Shown piece by piece: positions 20,727 through 30,277 of a DNA stretch of 64,000 nucleotides. The notes beneath the pieces are model-generated. The model had not been told where the DNA came from. It saw nothing but the letters and a program-made list of their open reading frames with translations, and did no database searches. This DNA comes from Camellia lanceoleosa (taxonomy: Eukaryota > Streptophyta > Magnoliopsida > Ericales > Theaceae): the NCBI GenBank assembly GCA_025200525.1, contig CM045762.1, positions 128,329,679 through 128,393,678 on the forward strand, in the 5' to 3' direction. Made by a program: the position numbers and the translations under genes. The first letter of the stretch is position 1; each line of letters opens with the position of its first letter.

Positions 20727-21100
20727 TTAATGTTATATAAGTACATTATATAAGAACTTCGTTTAAAATCCCAAAAAACACATTAAAAAATATCAATATT
20801 CACAGTTCCGTTTTCTCCTTTAACCTCTCACAAGATGAGTTTGAATACCATTACTAGAAAAAATAGTACCCATAAGATAAAGTGAGATACGGGCCATTCC
20901 GTGTACCATATTTATAGCGACCCTGGTCTTTTCCCATTTGATTATTGTATCCGGACTTATGTTCCGTGGATTCCGTTGTCATATTGTTGTTGATGTTGTC
21001 CTTTATTTCTTCAATTGTGAGTTATGGGATTTGTTGGGCAGGTTGATTATAGGTTGGTTGGGTTTAGAAACCAAGTGTTGATGTCCAGTTTTCTGCTTGG

Positions 21101-21344
21101 TCGCTCGAGCGAGCTTCTCTTCGCTCGAGCGAGGCTTTTGTTTTTGGTCCGTCGCTCGAGCGAGCCTTTCTTGGCTCGGGCGAGGATTGCGCCCAAGATT
21201 TGACCCGAGAGCGGTTCGCTAGCTCGAGCGAGCTTATCTTCGCTCGAGCGAACTGTTTTGCTCTTCGCTCGAACGAGCCTTTCTTGGCTCGAGCGAGGAT
21301 TTTCTGTGTCTGGTTGCTCGAGCGACCGGGTCTTCGCTCGAGCG
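21101..21344 (+). promoter_or_regulatory. TCGCTCGAGCGA array of element B
   Basis: About eleven copies in 244 bp: perfect 12 bp palindromes TCGCTCGAGCGA at 21101, 21121, 21152, 21240 and 21333, and near copies at about 21173, 21220, 21264, 21285 and 21314. Spacers are 9-30 bp and often read TTTCTTGG or CTTCTCT. The homologous array in the 3' LTR is at 28521-28771. Confidence 0.75.
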
Positions 21345-21355
21345 AGCCTATTTTG

Positions 21356-21364
21356 TTTAAATAC
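21356..21364 (+). promoter_or_regulatory. TATA-like box of the element B LTR
   Basis: TTTAAATAC, 12 bases after the last array copy, followed by AAACCCTA and CT-rich leader. The 3' LTR has TATTTAAATA at about 28778-28787. It places the motif array in U3. Confidence 0.55.
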
Positions 21365-22828
21365 GCAGCAGCGTGTTCCAGATCATATTTTCAGCCTCTT
21401 TCAGTTTATGAAACCCTAGGTTATGAGTTCTCTCTCTCCCAACTCACCTTCTCTCCTAGGATTGATCTATCTAGAGTGGATTTCTACCCTAGTTCCTTCA
21501 CAAATAAGATAGAGGAGAGTGAGGACTTTCATTTAATCTGAGCAATTGTTGGTTTGGAGCACTTTGAAGTTTGGGTATCGTCTTCATCTTCCCTCTTTTT
21601 GAGTTATTTCTTCGAGGTAGGGATTTCCTACTCCATTTATACGTTTTAATCCTAAGTGGTGGTATTTTGGTATGTGGGGGTAGTTTGGGAATTTTAGGAG
21701 AAACCTTAGGGTTTGTCATAGATTAATTCATATAATTAATTTAAGGGAAAATTGTGATATTGGGTTTAATTCATGAGATTGGGGAACTTAGTGATTTAAC
21801 TATGTAATTGGGTAGTTTAAAAACTTACCTATGAGAATGATGAAATTTCATTGTGTTGTTATATTTATTTCTTGTTTAGAAATAATTGTTTTGGGCTATC
21901 GGTGGAGGATAGCCATTGATTGTTGTAGACCTTGCATGCGGCTTAGGTATAATTGAAATTGAGTCATTTATTTGACTGTTGAATTAATACAGAATATTCG
22001 TGTATTGATTATGTGTTGTGTATGTCAAGTATTGATTATGTTGCATATGCATTTGGTTTTGGAGGAGATAGGGGATGAACTCCACGGTTTAGGGGAAGAT
22101 AGGGGATGGACTCCAGTAGCATCACATATGTGGGTGCTTATTGATAATAGAAATATTTCTATTAGTTGTTGATATGATATATCACCACCATGTGTATCAG
22201 TAGGGAAGTATGGAAGTGGATTTGATTGAGATTGTTATAACACCAGCATGTGTGTTTATTTTGTTATAAGAAAGGTTCAACCTGATCTGTTATCCTTGTT
22301 GAGTTGTTTGGCCAGGTTCTGAGCCATGTCTGTATAAATGGAAGGTGTATTGTGTCATAGACCATGTGTCATAGACAATGTAGACATTCGTGTCATAAAA
22401 TTTTAAATTGATTACCTTGTGTTAACCATGTATCGGGTGCTACTGCTTTAGTTAATTCTTATGCTTGGTTTAGTATTTCTCTACTGGGCTGTGGCTCACC
22501 CTATATGGGAACTTCATTTTCAGGTTCAGGTGGTTCACTACCTCCAAAGACTTAGCTTGTGAGAATTTGGATTTGAAGACTTGCTTTATATGTTTTATTT
22601 GTTTTATTTGAACTATGTAAACACTCAAGCCTAGGGCTTTATTTGTTTTGAGTTAGAACTCATGGAATTGTGTCCAAGTGTTGGCTTGGCAAGATGTAAG
22701 CCCGTAGGGCATTTATTTTGATGTTTTATTTCGTAATACTCTGATGAATGAAATAATATAATGTTTTCTTTTAATAATGTATGTTATGTTTTATATTTAA
22801 TGGGCTAAATTTTGAGGGCGTTACAACT

Positions 22829-22840
22829 TGGTATCAGAGC
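22829..22840 (+). other. Primer-binding site of element B
   Basis: TGGTATCAGAGC, the canonical initiator-methionine tRNA primer site of plant chromoviruses, three bases after the LTR end. An untranslated leader of about 390 bases follows, with no recognised gene. Confidence 0.9.
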
Positions 22841-23228
22841 GTACCGGGTTCGAATACTTTGGGTACGTGGGAAGTGATTAGTATCACAATGGGTTCGTCT
22901 CGTTTGATAGAGACTTAGTGTAATGATTACATGCTTATATGATAACATGTTTATGTGACTATATGGGTATGGAATGTAGTTTCTAGGATGTTGATTGGAC
23001 CCTTGAGTCTCTGAAAGTCTTGTTGGAAAGGCACTTGATCAATGTTGTTTCCAATCGGAACTTTAGTGACGCCTTGGGACTATCATTATCCAGGAATGAA
23101 ATTCGTAGGTGCTTATGTGATTATGTGCTTACGTGGTGTGATTTATTGTTGTCCAATGTATTAGGACGCGAGTGTCATAGTTTTGGCATATTATTTAGAG
23201 TGCTAACGTCTTTGTTTCCTTTATTAGG

Positions 23229-24511
23229 ATGTCAGGACGAGGACGAGGTCGTGGTAGGCATGGTAGGCAGGTCAGGCAGGAAATGCCTATACCGGAGGAA
23301 ATTCCGGCAGTTCAGGAGGGTGTTGGCTGGAGCCAATGTGGCCGAGCAGCCGGGCTATAGGCGCTTTAGCCCGAGAGATAGCAGAGGCATTCAGGGAGTC
23401 AGTAGGCATTCTCCGAGCTGAGAATCAGGCTCCGGTTGTTGTTGCGGATGCAGGACCCTCCTTTCTGAAGAGGGAGTTTTTCCGGTCTAATCCGGATGAA
23501 TTTGTGGGTGATCCAAAAGAGCCGCTTAAAGCAGACGAATGGCTCGAACAGACAACGAAAATGTTTGAGATGCTTGGCATCGAAGACGAGGGGTTAAAGG
23601 TGACCTTGGCATCTTTTCAGCTGAAAGGGGATGCGGGTCAGTGGTGGAAGTTCACCAAAGATCGTATTGGAGGTACTTGGAAGGCTTTTGTTGATGCTTT
23701 TCAGGAGAAGTACTGCTCAAATTGCTCAGAGAAGTTGAGAGATCAGTTCTGCCAGCTAAAGCAGAATAGTTCATCAGTGGCTGAGTTTGAGGCCTCATTT
23801 ACTAGTTTGTCCAGGTTCGCACCAGAGTTAGTGGCGTCTGAGGAGCGCCGGTGTATTGAGTTTGAGAAGAAGTTGAGGCGTGGCCTCATGCTGAGAGTTG
23901 TCGGATCTATGATTAGGGATTTTGGGCGATTGGTTGATGCAACAGCCCATACCGAGACTATGATGCATGAGGAGGAGGAAGGGAAGAAAGGCTCCAAGAG
24001 GAGTCAGGATGGCCAGAGTGATGGCAGAAGACAGAGGGGTTTCACTCCTCAGCAGCCTCAGAGTAGTTTTTCTAGATCTACTTTTCCAGTGCCGACTGCT
24101 AGTTCTGGGAAAGGCAGTCAGGGAGACATTACCTGTTTCAAGTGTGGTCAGCTGGGCCACAAGTCTCCAGTTTGTCCTCAGAGGGGAGGAGTTCAGAGAG
24201 CAAAGATCTCTTCTGGCTCGATCTCAGAGCCAGAGTCAGGGCAGAGGCCAGCCGCTCTCTTGTTTTCAGTGCGGTCAGCCGGGGCACATGAAGAGGTTTT
24301 GCCCACAGTTGGGTGGCACGTCTGGTGCATCCGGTTCGAGGCAGACTCAGTCACCGCCTGCCTGTCGCCAGCCTCAAGGGCCAATCAGGGGCTTCTTCGC
24401 CCCAACAGGCAGCGGTCTTCCGCCCGAGGGGTGAGCAGGTTGATTAGAGGTCGTCTGGGCGCGTGTATGCTGTTACCGCGCAGGATCTTGTACCGGCTCT
24501 GTCGGTTGTGA
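23229..24511 (+). pseudogene. gag of element B, two zinc knuckles, frameshifted
   Basis: The ATG at 23229 opens MSGRGRGRGRHGRQ. A frame change near 23325 (GVGWSQ where element A has GVGQANVAE) moves the reading into the long frame covering 23336-24511. There the retrotransposon Gag core is clear: FLKREFFRSNPDEFVGDP, EWLEQTTKMFEMLGIEDEG, then KGDAGQWWKF. The first zinc knuckle, CFKCGQLGHKSPVC (from 24134), fits CX2CX4HX4C. The second, CFQCGQPGHMKRFC (from 24261), lies in another frame, so a further shift falls between them. After the knuckles the long frame is out of register and meaningless. Gag binds and packages the element RNA. With two single-base corrections it would be full-length, so sequencing error should be considered. 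Confidence 0.88.
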
Positions 24512-24529
24512 GAGGTACCTTCTTTTTTT

Positions 24530-25030
24530 GCAATTCAGTTGCTAGTGTTTTGATCGATACGGGTGCATCTCATTCGTTTGTGTCTCACGATTCGTGATCT
24601 ATTTTGGAGTTGGAGTTAGCACAATTAGCATCTCCTATTTGTGTAGTGTCACCTCTTGGGGGTGAATTGATTTTGAAACAAGGAGTTAGGGGTTGTGATA
24701 TAGAGGTCGATGATCATAGAATCCCTTTTTCTTTTGTGGTTATGCCCATGAAGGGCTTCGATGTTATTTTGGGTATGGATTGGTTATCGTCATACCGGCA
24801 TTTATTGATTGCTACTCGAGGGTCACTTGTTGTACTATTAACGAGAACGCTTTTCATTTTCTCGGGGATGGGGTTGGTAGTGTTTTGCCACGGGGTATGA
24901 TCCATGAGGGCGGAGTGAGCTTAGTGGTCTACTTGCTAGCTTTGAGAGTAGTGAGTGTGGTGGGTCCCAGATTGTATTGCCGAGGTTGGTTTGTGAGTAG
25001 TCGGACGTTTTTTCCGAGGAACTAGTTAGA
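24530..25030 (+). pseudogene. Aspartic protease of element B, interrupted
   Basis: The retrotransposon protease cleaves the Gag-Pol polyprotein. The catalytic motif is visible as VLIDTGASHSF, with Asp at 24556-24558. A TGA at 24595-24597 ends this frame 13 codons after that Asp. The downstream half continues as ELELAQLASPICVVSPLGGE and MPMKGFDVILGMDWLSSY near 24740-24800, the conserved flap-to-C-terminal part. Later text is out of frame. The family protease is intact in motif but cannot be made as one piece. Confidence 0.82.
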
Positions 25031-25059
25031 TTGCCACCTCAGCGAGTGATTGAGGTCTC

Positions 25060-26330
25060 CATTGATTTAGTGAAGACGGCGCCGATTTCTATGGCACCTT
25101 ACCGCTTTTACCTCACCGAGTTAGTTGAATTGAAGGTTCAACTCCGTGGAGTTGTTAGATAAGGGCTATACCCGACCTAGTGTCTCGCCATGGAGAGCAC
25201 CGGCCCTCTTTGCTAAGAAGAAAGGTGGTGCTTTGAGATTGTGTATTGATTACAGGAAATTGAATCGGGTTACGGTTAAGAATAAGTACCCTATGCCTCG
25301 TATAGATGATCTGTTCGATCAGTTGAAGGGTTCCCGATGTTTCTCTAAGATAGACTTTAGATCTTGTTATCATCGGTTGAGAGTCGAGGAGGAGGATATT
25401 CAAGACGGCATTCGACGCTGTATGGCCACTATGAGTTTCTGGTGATGCCGTTTGGGCTCACCAATGCACTGGCAGTGTTTGTGGATTTGATGAACCGGAT
25501 CTTCCGGGAATTCTTAGATCGTTTTGTGGTCGTTTTCGTGGACGACATTCTGATTTATTCACCTTCGAGGGAGGAGCACGAGGAACACTTGAGAGTGGTG
25601 CTTGAGTTACTTAGAGCCCATAAGCTTTATGCTAAGTTTGGGAAGTGTGAATTCTGGCTAGAAGAGGTGAAGTTTTTAGGCCACGTAGTTTCTGGGAAAG
25701 GGGTGTCTGTTGATACATCCAAGATTGAGGGAGTGCAAGATTGGGCAAAGCATAAGAGTGGGTTTGAGATCCGCAGCTTCGGGATTAGCCGGGTACTATC
25801 GCCGATTTGTGAAGGATTTCTCGAGTTAGCTTCATTGACTAGATTGACTCGGGAGTCAACTTTGTATGCATTAAGACTTGTAAAAAGTCTTTCCAGGAGT
25901 TGAAGGTTATATTGACCTCCGCCCCAGTTTTGATTATTCCGGAGAAAGGGTTGGGTTATGCAGCATCGTGACGCCTCACGAGAGGGTCAGGTTGTGTGTT
26001 GATGCAAGAGGGGAAAGTGGTTGCCTATGGCTCACGCCGCTTGAAAATTCATGAGAAGAATTACCCCACGCATGACTTAGAGTTAGCGGTAATATTTGCC
26101 TTGAAGATTTGGAGGCATTATCGTATGGTGAGAAATTTGAGGCATTCTCCGATCATAAGAGTTCAAATATCTGCTCACACGTAAAGACTTGAACTTGAGG
26201 CAGAGGAGGTGGATGGAGTTCATTGAGGATTATGACTTTGAGTTGTACTATCATCAGAAAGGCCAATGTTGTGCCGATGCCCTTAGCAGAAATCTGGTGA
26301 CGTAGCTAGTATAGCCATCCGAGAATGGGA
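25060..26330 (+). pseudogene. Reverse transcriptase and RNase H of element B, frameshifted
   Basis: Reverse transcriptase starts with [14 protein letters not shown] and [20 protein letters not shown] (25146-25445), then shifts frame near 25410 into 25364-25903. The latter contains [16 protein letters not shown], the active site FVDD (25535-25546) and [20 protein letters not shown] of the connection region. Two more breaks occur near 25775 and 25850. RNase H pieces follow: [20 protein letters not shown] (about 26000) and the end near 26270-26300, where ADALSRKS is damaged. Gene order is normal. The palm catalytic aspartates are retained. Confidence 0.85.
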
Positions 26331-26549
26331 GATGTTGGGTGCACTTAGGGAGTTTGATTTGCTTCTGGGCGAATCCGTTGAGGCTCCGGCCTTGTTTTCT
26401 GTTGTTGTGCAGCCTACACTTGTGACTCAAGTGTTAGAGGCTCGAGGGGTGATCTTGAGGTAGAATCTCCGAGAGAAGATTTCGATGGGAAGGTTGAGAA
26501 GGGTTTAGCGGTGTATCCCGACTGAGTGTGAGATACCGAGACCGCTTGC

Positions 26550-27830
26550 TTGTGCGAGTCTTGCCGAGAGGAGGTACTCGAGAGTTTCATCATTCGCGCC
26601 TTTGCGGTGCATCCGGAGGCACTAAGATGTATCGATTTGGGTCGCCGCTTTGGTGGCGGGTATGAAGAGAGATGTGGCGCCAGATCTAAGTGCCTTACTT
26701 GTCGCCAAGTGAAGGCCGAAAGCATCGATGCCGGTTTGTTGCAACCCTTGCCTATTGCCGAGTGGAAGTGGGAGCATGTCACTATGGACTTCGTTGTGGG
26801 TCTTCCGAGGACTCAGCGGGGTAGTGATGCTATTTGGGTGGTTGTAGACCGGTTGACGAAGTCAGCGCACTTCATTCCTATGCGTGTTAGAGATTCGGTA
26901 GATCATCTTGCCGACTTATATATCCGGGACATAGTGAGGTTGCACGGGGTCCCAGTGACGATCGTCTCAGATAGAGATCCTCGTTTTACTGCCAGGTTGT
27001 GGCAGAGTTTGCAGAGTGCTTTAGGCACTAAGTTGACTTTTAGCACGGCTTATCATCCTCAGACTGACGGGCAGTCCGAGCGTACTATTCAGATCCTTGA
27101 GGATATGCTTCGGGGTTGTGTTCTCGACTTTAGTGGGTCGTGGGAGAGGCACTTACCATTAGTGGAGTTTGCCTACAACAACAGCTTTCAGTTTAGTATC
27201 GGTATGGCACCGTTTGAGGCCTTGTATGGCCGACCGTGTAGATCTCTTGTTTGTTGGGCCGAGGTGGGTGATGCACCTTTGTTGGGTCCGGAGTTGGTGA
27301 GGGAAACGACGGAGAAAGTTGAGCTTATCCGTAAGAGGCTCATTACAGCCCAGAGTCGTCAGAAATCTTATGCTGACCGTAGGAGGAGACCTTTGGTGTT
27401 TGAGGTGGGTGATCATGTCTTTTTGAAGATATCACCCAAACGAGGTTTGAGGAGGTTTGGGAAGAGCGGGAAGTTGTCCCCTCGGTTTATTGGGCCTTTT
27501 GAGATCCTTGAGAGGATTGGCGAGGCTGCTTATCGTTTAGCTTTGCCACCGCAGTTATCCGGAGTTCATGACGTATTTCATGTGAGTATGCTTCGGAAGT
27601 ATGAGCCAGATCCGTCACATGTGTTGGATTGGATTGATTTAGTTGTTGATGAGGATGTCTCGTATGAGGAGAGACCGGTACGGGTTTTGGATAGGCGGGA
27701 TCAAGTTTTGCGTGGCAAGACCATCCCTTTGGTGAAAGTTCTGTGGAAGCATCACGGAGTGAAGGAAGCCACTTGGGAACGTGAGTTGGAAGTCCGTGAG
27801 AAATATCCGGATTTGTTTATTGATTTGTAA
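26550..27830 (+). CDS. Integrase-chromodomain part of element B pol (open frame)
   Basis: A 426-codon open frame, the longest credible one here. Its first 40 or so codons are out of the family register (the HH half of the zinc finger is in another frame), so the ATG at 26550 is not a natural start. From CLTCRQVK (C48, C51, the CC of HHCC) onward it is normal integrase: catalytic D80 (TMDFV), D141 (VSDRDPRF) and E177 (GQSERT), spaced DD35E. Then come VEFAYNNSF, the GPF module (RFIGPFEILERIGEAAY) and a C-terminal chromodomain (VKVLWKHHGVKEATWE, about residues 396-410). The stop is at 27828-27830. Integrase joins cDNA to the host chromosome; chromodomains of this type are thought to steer it to modified histone tails. 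Catalytically complete by motif, but expressed only if upstream pol is read through. Confidence 0.88.
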   Translation: MCESCREEVLESFIIRAFAVHPEALRCIDLGRRFGGGYEERCGARSKCLTCRQVKAESIDAGLLQPLPIAEWKWEHVTMDFVVGLPRTQRGSDAIWVVVDRLTKSAHFIPMRVRDSVDHLADLYIRDIVRLHGVPVTIVSDRDPRFTARLWQSLQSALGTKLTFSTAYHPQTDGQSERTIQILEDMLRGCVLDFSGSWERHLPLVEFAYNNSFQFSIGMAPFEALYGRPCRSLVCWAEVGDAPLLGPELVRETTEKVELIRKRLITAQSRQKSYADRRRRPLVFEVGDHVFLKISPKRGLRRFGKSGKLSPRFIGPFEILERIGEAAYRLALPPQLSGVHDVFHVSMLRKYEPDPSHVLDWIDLVVDEDVSYEERPVRVLDRRDQVLRGKTIPLVKVLWKHHGVKEATWERELEVREKYPDLFIDL

Positions 27831-27948
27831 TCTTGTACTTAGATTATAAGCATCACGGAGTGAAGGAAGCCACTTGGGAACGTGAGTTGGAAGTCCGTGA
27901 GAAATATCCGGATTTGTTTATTGATTTGTAATCTTGTACTTAGATTAT
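27747..27948 (+). repeat. 101 bp tandem duplication across the pol stop codon
   Basis: Copy 1 at 27747-27847 and copy 2 at 27848-27948 look identical. Each carries the last 28 codons of the chromodomain tail, the TAA and 17 bases of 3' sequence. The stop in copy 1 ends translation, so copy 2 is non-coding. Element A lacks it at the same place. Confidence 0.95.
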
Positions 27949-28320
27949 ATAATATTGCGGAACTTGAGAATTTTATATATGTCTTAAGTTGGAAAACATT
28001 GAGAATGTTTTGATTTAATGTTAACCTTTTGAAACTTGCCTCATAATGGGAGTAGAATATAACATTTATATGTTGAATGTGTTGTTTATATCATGGAATT
28101 GAATATAATATGGAAATTGTTAACATTGAAAGGGATAATCCATTATATTGATGCAGGTTAAAATATATGTGGATTTATACATACTGTGAGATGCCTCTTG
28201 ATAAGAGATGAAGTGACCGGTATCGGGTCAAGTGTTGTTTATTGTTTTATAATATCATTGGGAATTGAGAAAAACCTGTTTTTACAAACTTATGCTTAAT
28301 TTCGGGGACGAAATTCTTTT
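27949..28320 (+). other. 3' untranslated region of element B
   Basis: AT-rich non-coding sequence aligning with 8095-8486 of element A. No ORF recognised. Confidence 0.75.
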
Positions 28321-28333
28321 AAGGGGGGGAGGT
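28321..28333 (+). other. Polypurine tract of element B
   Basis: AAGGGGGGGAGGT directly before the 3' LTR start, preceded by ACGAAATTCTTTT. It primes plus-strand cDNA synthesis in this class. Confidence 0.85.
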
Positions 28334-30277
28334 TATAGCGACCCCGGTCTTTTCCCATTTGATTATTGTATCCGGACTTATGTTCCGTGGATTCCGTTGT
28401 CATATTGTTGTTGTTGTTGTCCTTTATTTCTTCAGTTGTGAGTTATGGGATTTGTTGGGCAGGTTGATTACAGGTTGGTTGGGTTTAGAAACCAAGTGTT
28501 GATGTCCAGTTTTCTGCTTGGTCGCTCGAGCGAGCTTCTCTTCGCTCGAGCGAGGCTTTTGTTTTTGGTCCGTCGCTCGAGCGAGACTTTCTTGGCTCGA
28601 GCGAGGATTGCGTCCAGTACTTGACCTGAGAGCAGTGTTCGCTAACTAGAGCGAGCTTATCTTCGCTCGAGCGAACTGTTTTGTTCTTCGCTCGAGCGAG
28701 CCTTTCTTGGCTCGAGTGAGTTTTTTTCTGTGTCTGGTCGCTCGAGCGACCGGGTCTTCGCTCGCGCGAGCCTATTTTATTTAAATACGCAGCAGCGTGT
28801 TTTAAAACAGTTTTTCAGCCCCTTTCCGTTTATAAAACCCTAGGTTACGAATTCTCTCTCTCCCAACTCATCTTCTCTCCTAGGTTTCATCTATTTAGAG
28901 TGAGTATCTAACCTAGTTCCTTCATTAAAAAGCAGAGTGGGTCGAGGGCTTCCATTTAATCTGAACGGTTGTTGATTTGGGGCACTTTGGAGTTTGGGCT
29001 ATCATCTCCGTCTTCTTCTTTTTGAGTTATTTCTTCGAGGTAGGGATTTCCTACTCCATTTATATGCTTTAATCCTAAGTGTTGGTATTTTGGTATGTGG
29101 GGGTAGTTTGGTAATTTTGGGAGAAACCTTAGGGTTTTGGCTTAGATTAATTTGTATAATTAATTTATGGGAAAAATGTGGAATTGGGTTTAATTCATGA
29201 AGTTGGGGAAATTATGAGATTAATGATATAGTTGGGTAGTTAAATACTTACCTATGAGAATGTTGATTTTACATTCATTGTTGTATTTATTTCTTGTTTA
29301 GAAATAACTGTTTTGGGCTATCGGTGGAGGATAGTCGTGATTGTTGTAGACCCTGCATGTGGCTTAGGTATAACTGGAATTAAGTCACTTTAGTTGACTG
29401 TTGAATTAATACAGAACATTACTTGTATTGATTATGTGTTGTATATGGCAATTGTGTGTTTCATTGCATATGCATGTTGTTTGGAGAAGATAGGGGATGA
29501 ACTCCACGGTTTAGGGGAAGATAGGGGATGGACCTCTAAACCGGATTTGTTAGGAGGAGATAGGGGATGGACTCCAGTAGCATCACTCATATGTGTGCTT
29601 ATTGATAATAGCAATATTGCTATTTGTTGTTGATATGATACATCACTATAATGTGTATCAGTTGGAAGTATGGAAGTGTTGTGGTTTGAGATTTAGTCTC
29701 ATTTATTTTTGTGACATCTGGATCACTATTATAGTTGGTCGTGTTACGGTAGTAAGCCATAATGACATAATTGGAAAGTTGAATAAGTATTGAAAGTGAA
29801 AGGTGTCATAGACAATTTGTCATAGCCAATGTAGACATTCGTGTCATGAAATTGGAAATTGATTATCTTGTGTTAACCATGTATCGAATGCTAATGCTTT
29901 AGTTAATTCATATGCTTGGTTTAGTATTTCTCTACTGGGCTGTGGCTCACCCTATATGGGAACTTCATTTTCAGGTTCAGGTGGTTCACTACCTCCAAGG
30001 ACTTAGCTTGTGAGGATTTGGACTCGAAGACTTGCTTTATTTTATTTGTTTTATTTGAACAACTTGTAAACTTTCAAGCCTAGGGCTTTATTTGTTTTTG
30101 AGTTAGAACTCATGGAATTGTGTCCAAGTGTTGGCTTGGCAAGATGTAAGCCCATAGGGCATTTATTATGATGTTTTTATTTCATGGTACTCTGATGAAT
30201 GGAATAAGATACTTTATTTCCTTATAATTCCGCATGTTAATATTATGTATTATGGGTTTATTTTTTAGGGCGTTACA
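28334..30277 (+). repeat. 3' LTR of element B
   Basis: 1,944 bp, TATAGCGACCCC to GGGCGTTACA, similar to the 5' LTR throughout, with a third GATAGGGGATG copy (29486-29575) that the 5' LTR lacks. The motif array (28521-28771) includes one copy decayed to CTAGAGCGAGC. Right flank is CAAAA. Confidence 0.93.

Larger units (their letters stand above)
20913..22825 (+). repeat. 5' LTR of element B
   Basis: 1,913 bp, TATAGCGACCC to GGGCGTTACA. Order: motif array, TATA-like box, CT-rich leader, TTTTGGGCTATCGGTGGAGG (21887), GATAGGGGATG repeats (22065-22112), CTACTGGGCTGTGGCTCACC (about 22481), and the hairpin AAGCCCGTAGGGC (about 22699). Confidence 0.93.
20913..30277 (+). mobile_element. LTR retrotransposon B (Ty3/gypsy chromovirus, Tekay-like)
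   Basis: 9,365 bp with two closely similar LTRs (20913-22825; 28334-30277), primer-binding site, Gag with two zinc knuckles, protease, reverse transcriptase, RNase H, integrase, chromodomain and polypurine tract. It is the best-preserved element: the integrase-chromodomain frame is open. Gag, protease and reverse transcriptase carry a few frameshifts or stops. Left flank ATATT (20908-20912) and right flank CAAAA (30278-30282) do not match, so the expected 5 bp duplication is missing; the two sides also come from different sequence contexts (MITE-bearing DNA versus a Tat/Ogre-like LTR). Ectopic recombination between two insertions, or an assembly join, could explain this. Confidence 0.92.

Noticed and set aside
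21101..21344. Regularly spaced short repeats resembling a CRISPR array
   Set aside because: Repeats are 12 bp palindromes with 9-30 bp similar spacers inside a plant LTR; no cas genes and the wrong kind of organism.
22829..22840. Possible tRNA gene piece at TGGTATCAGAGC
   Set aside because: Only the primer-binding complement is present; there is no cloverleaf.
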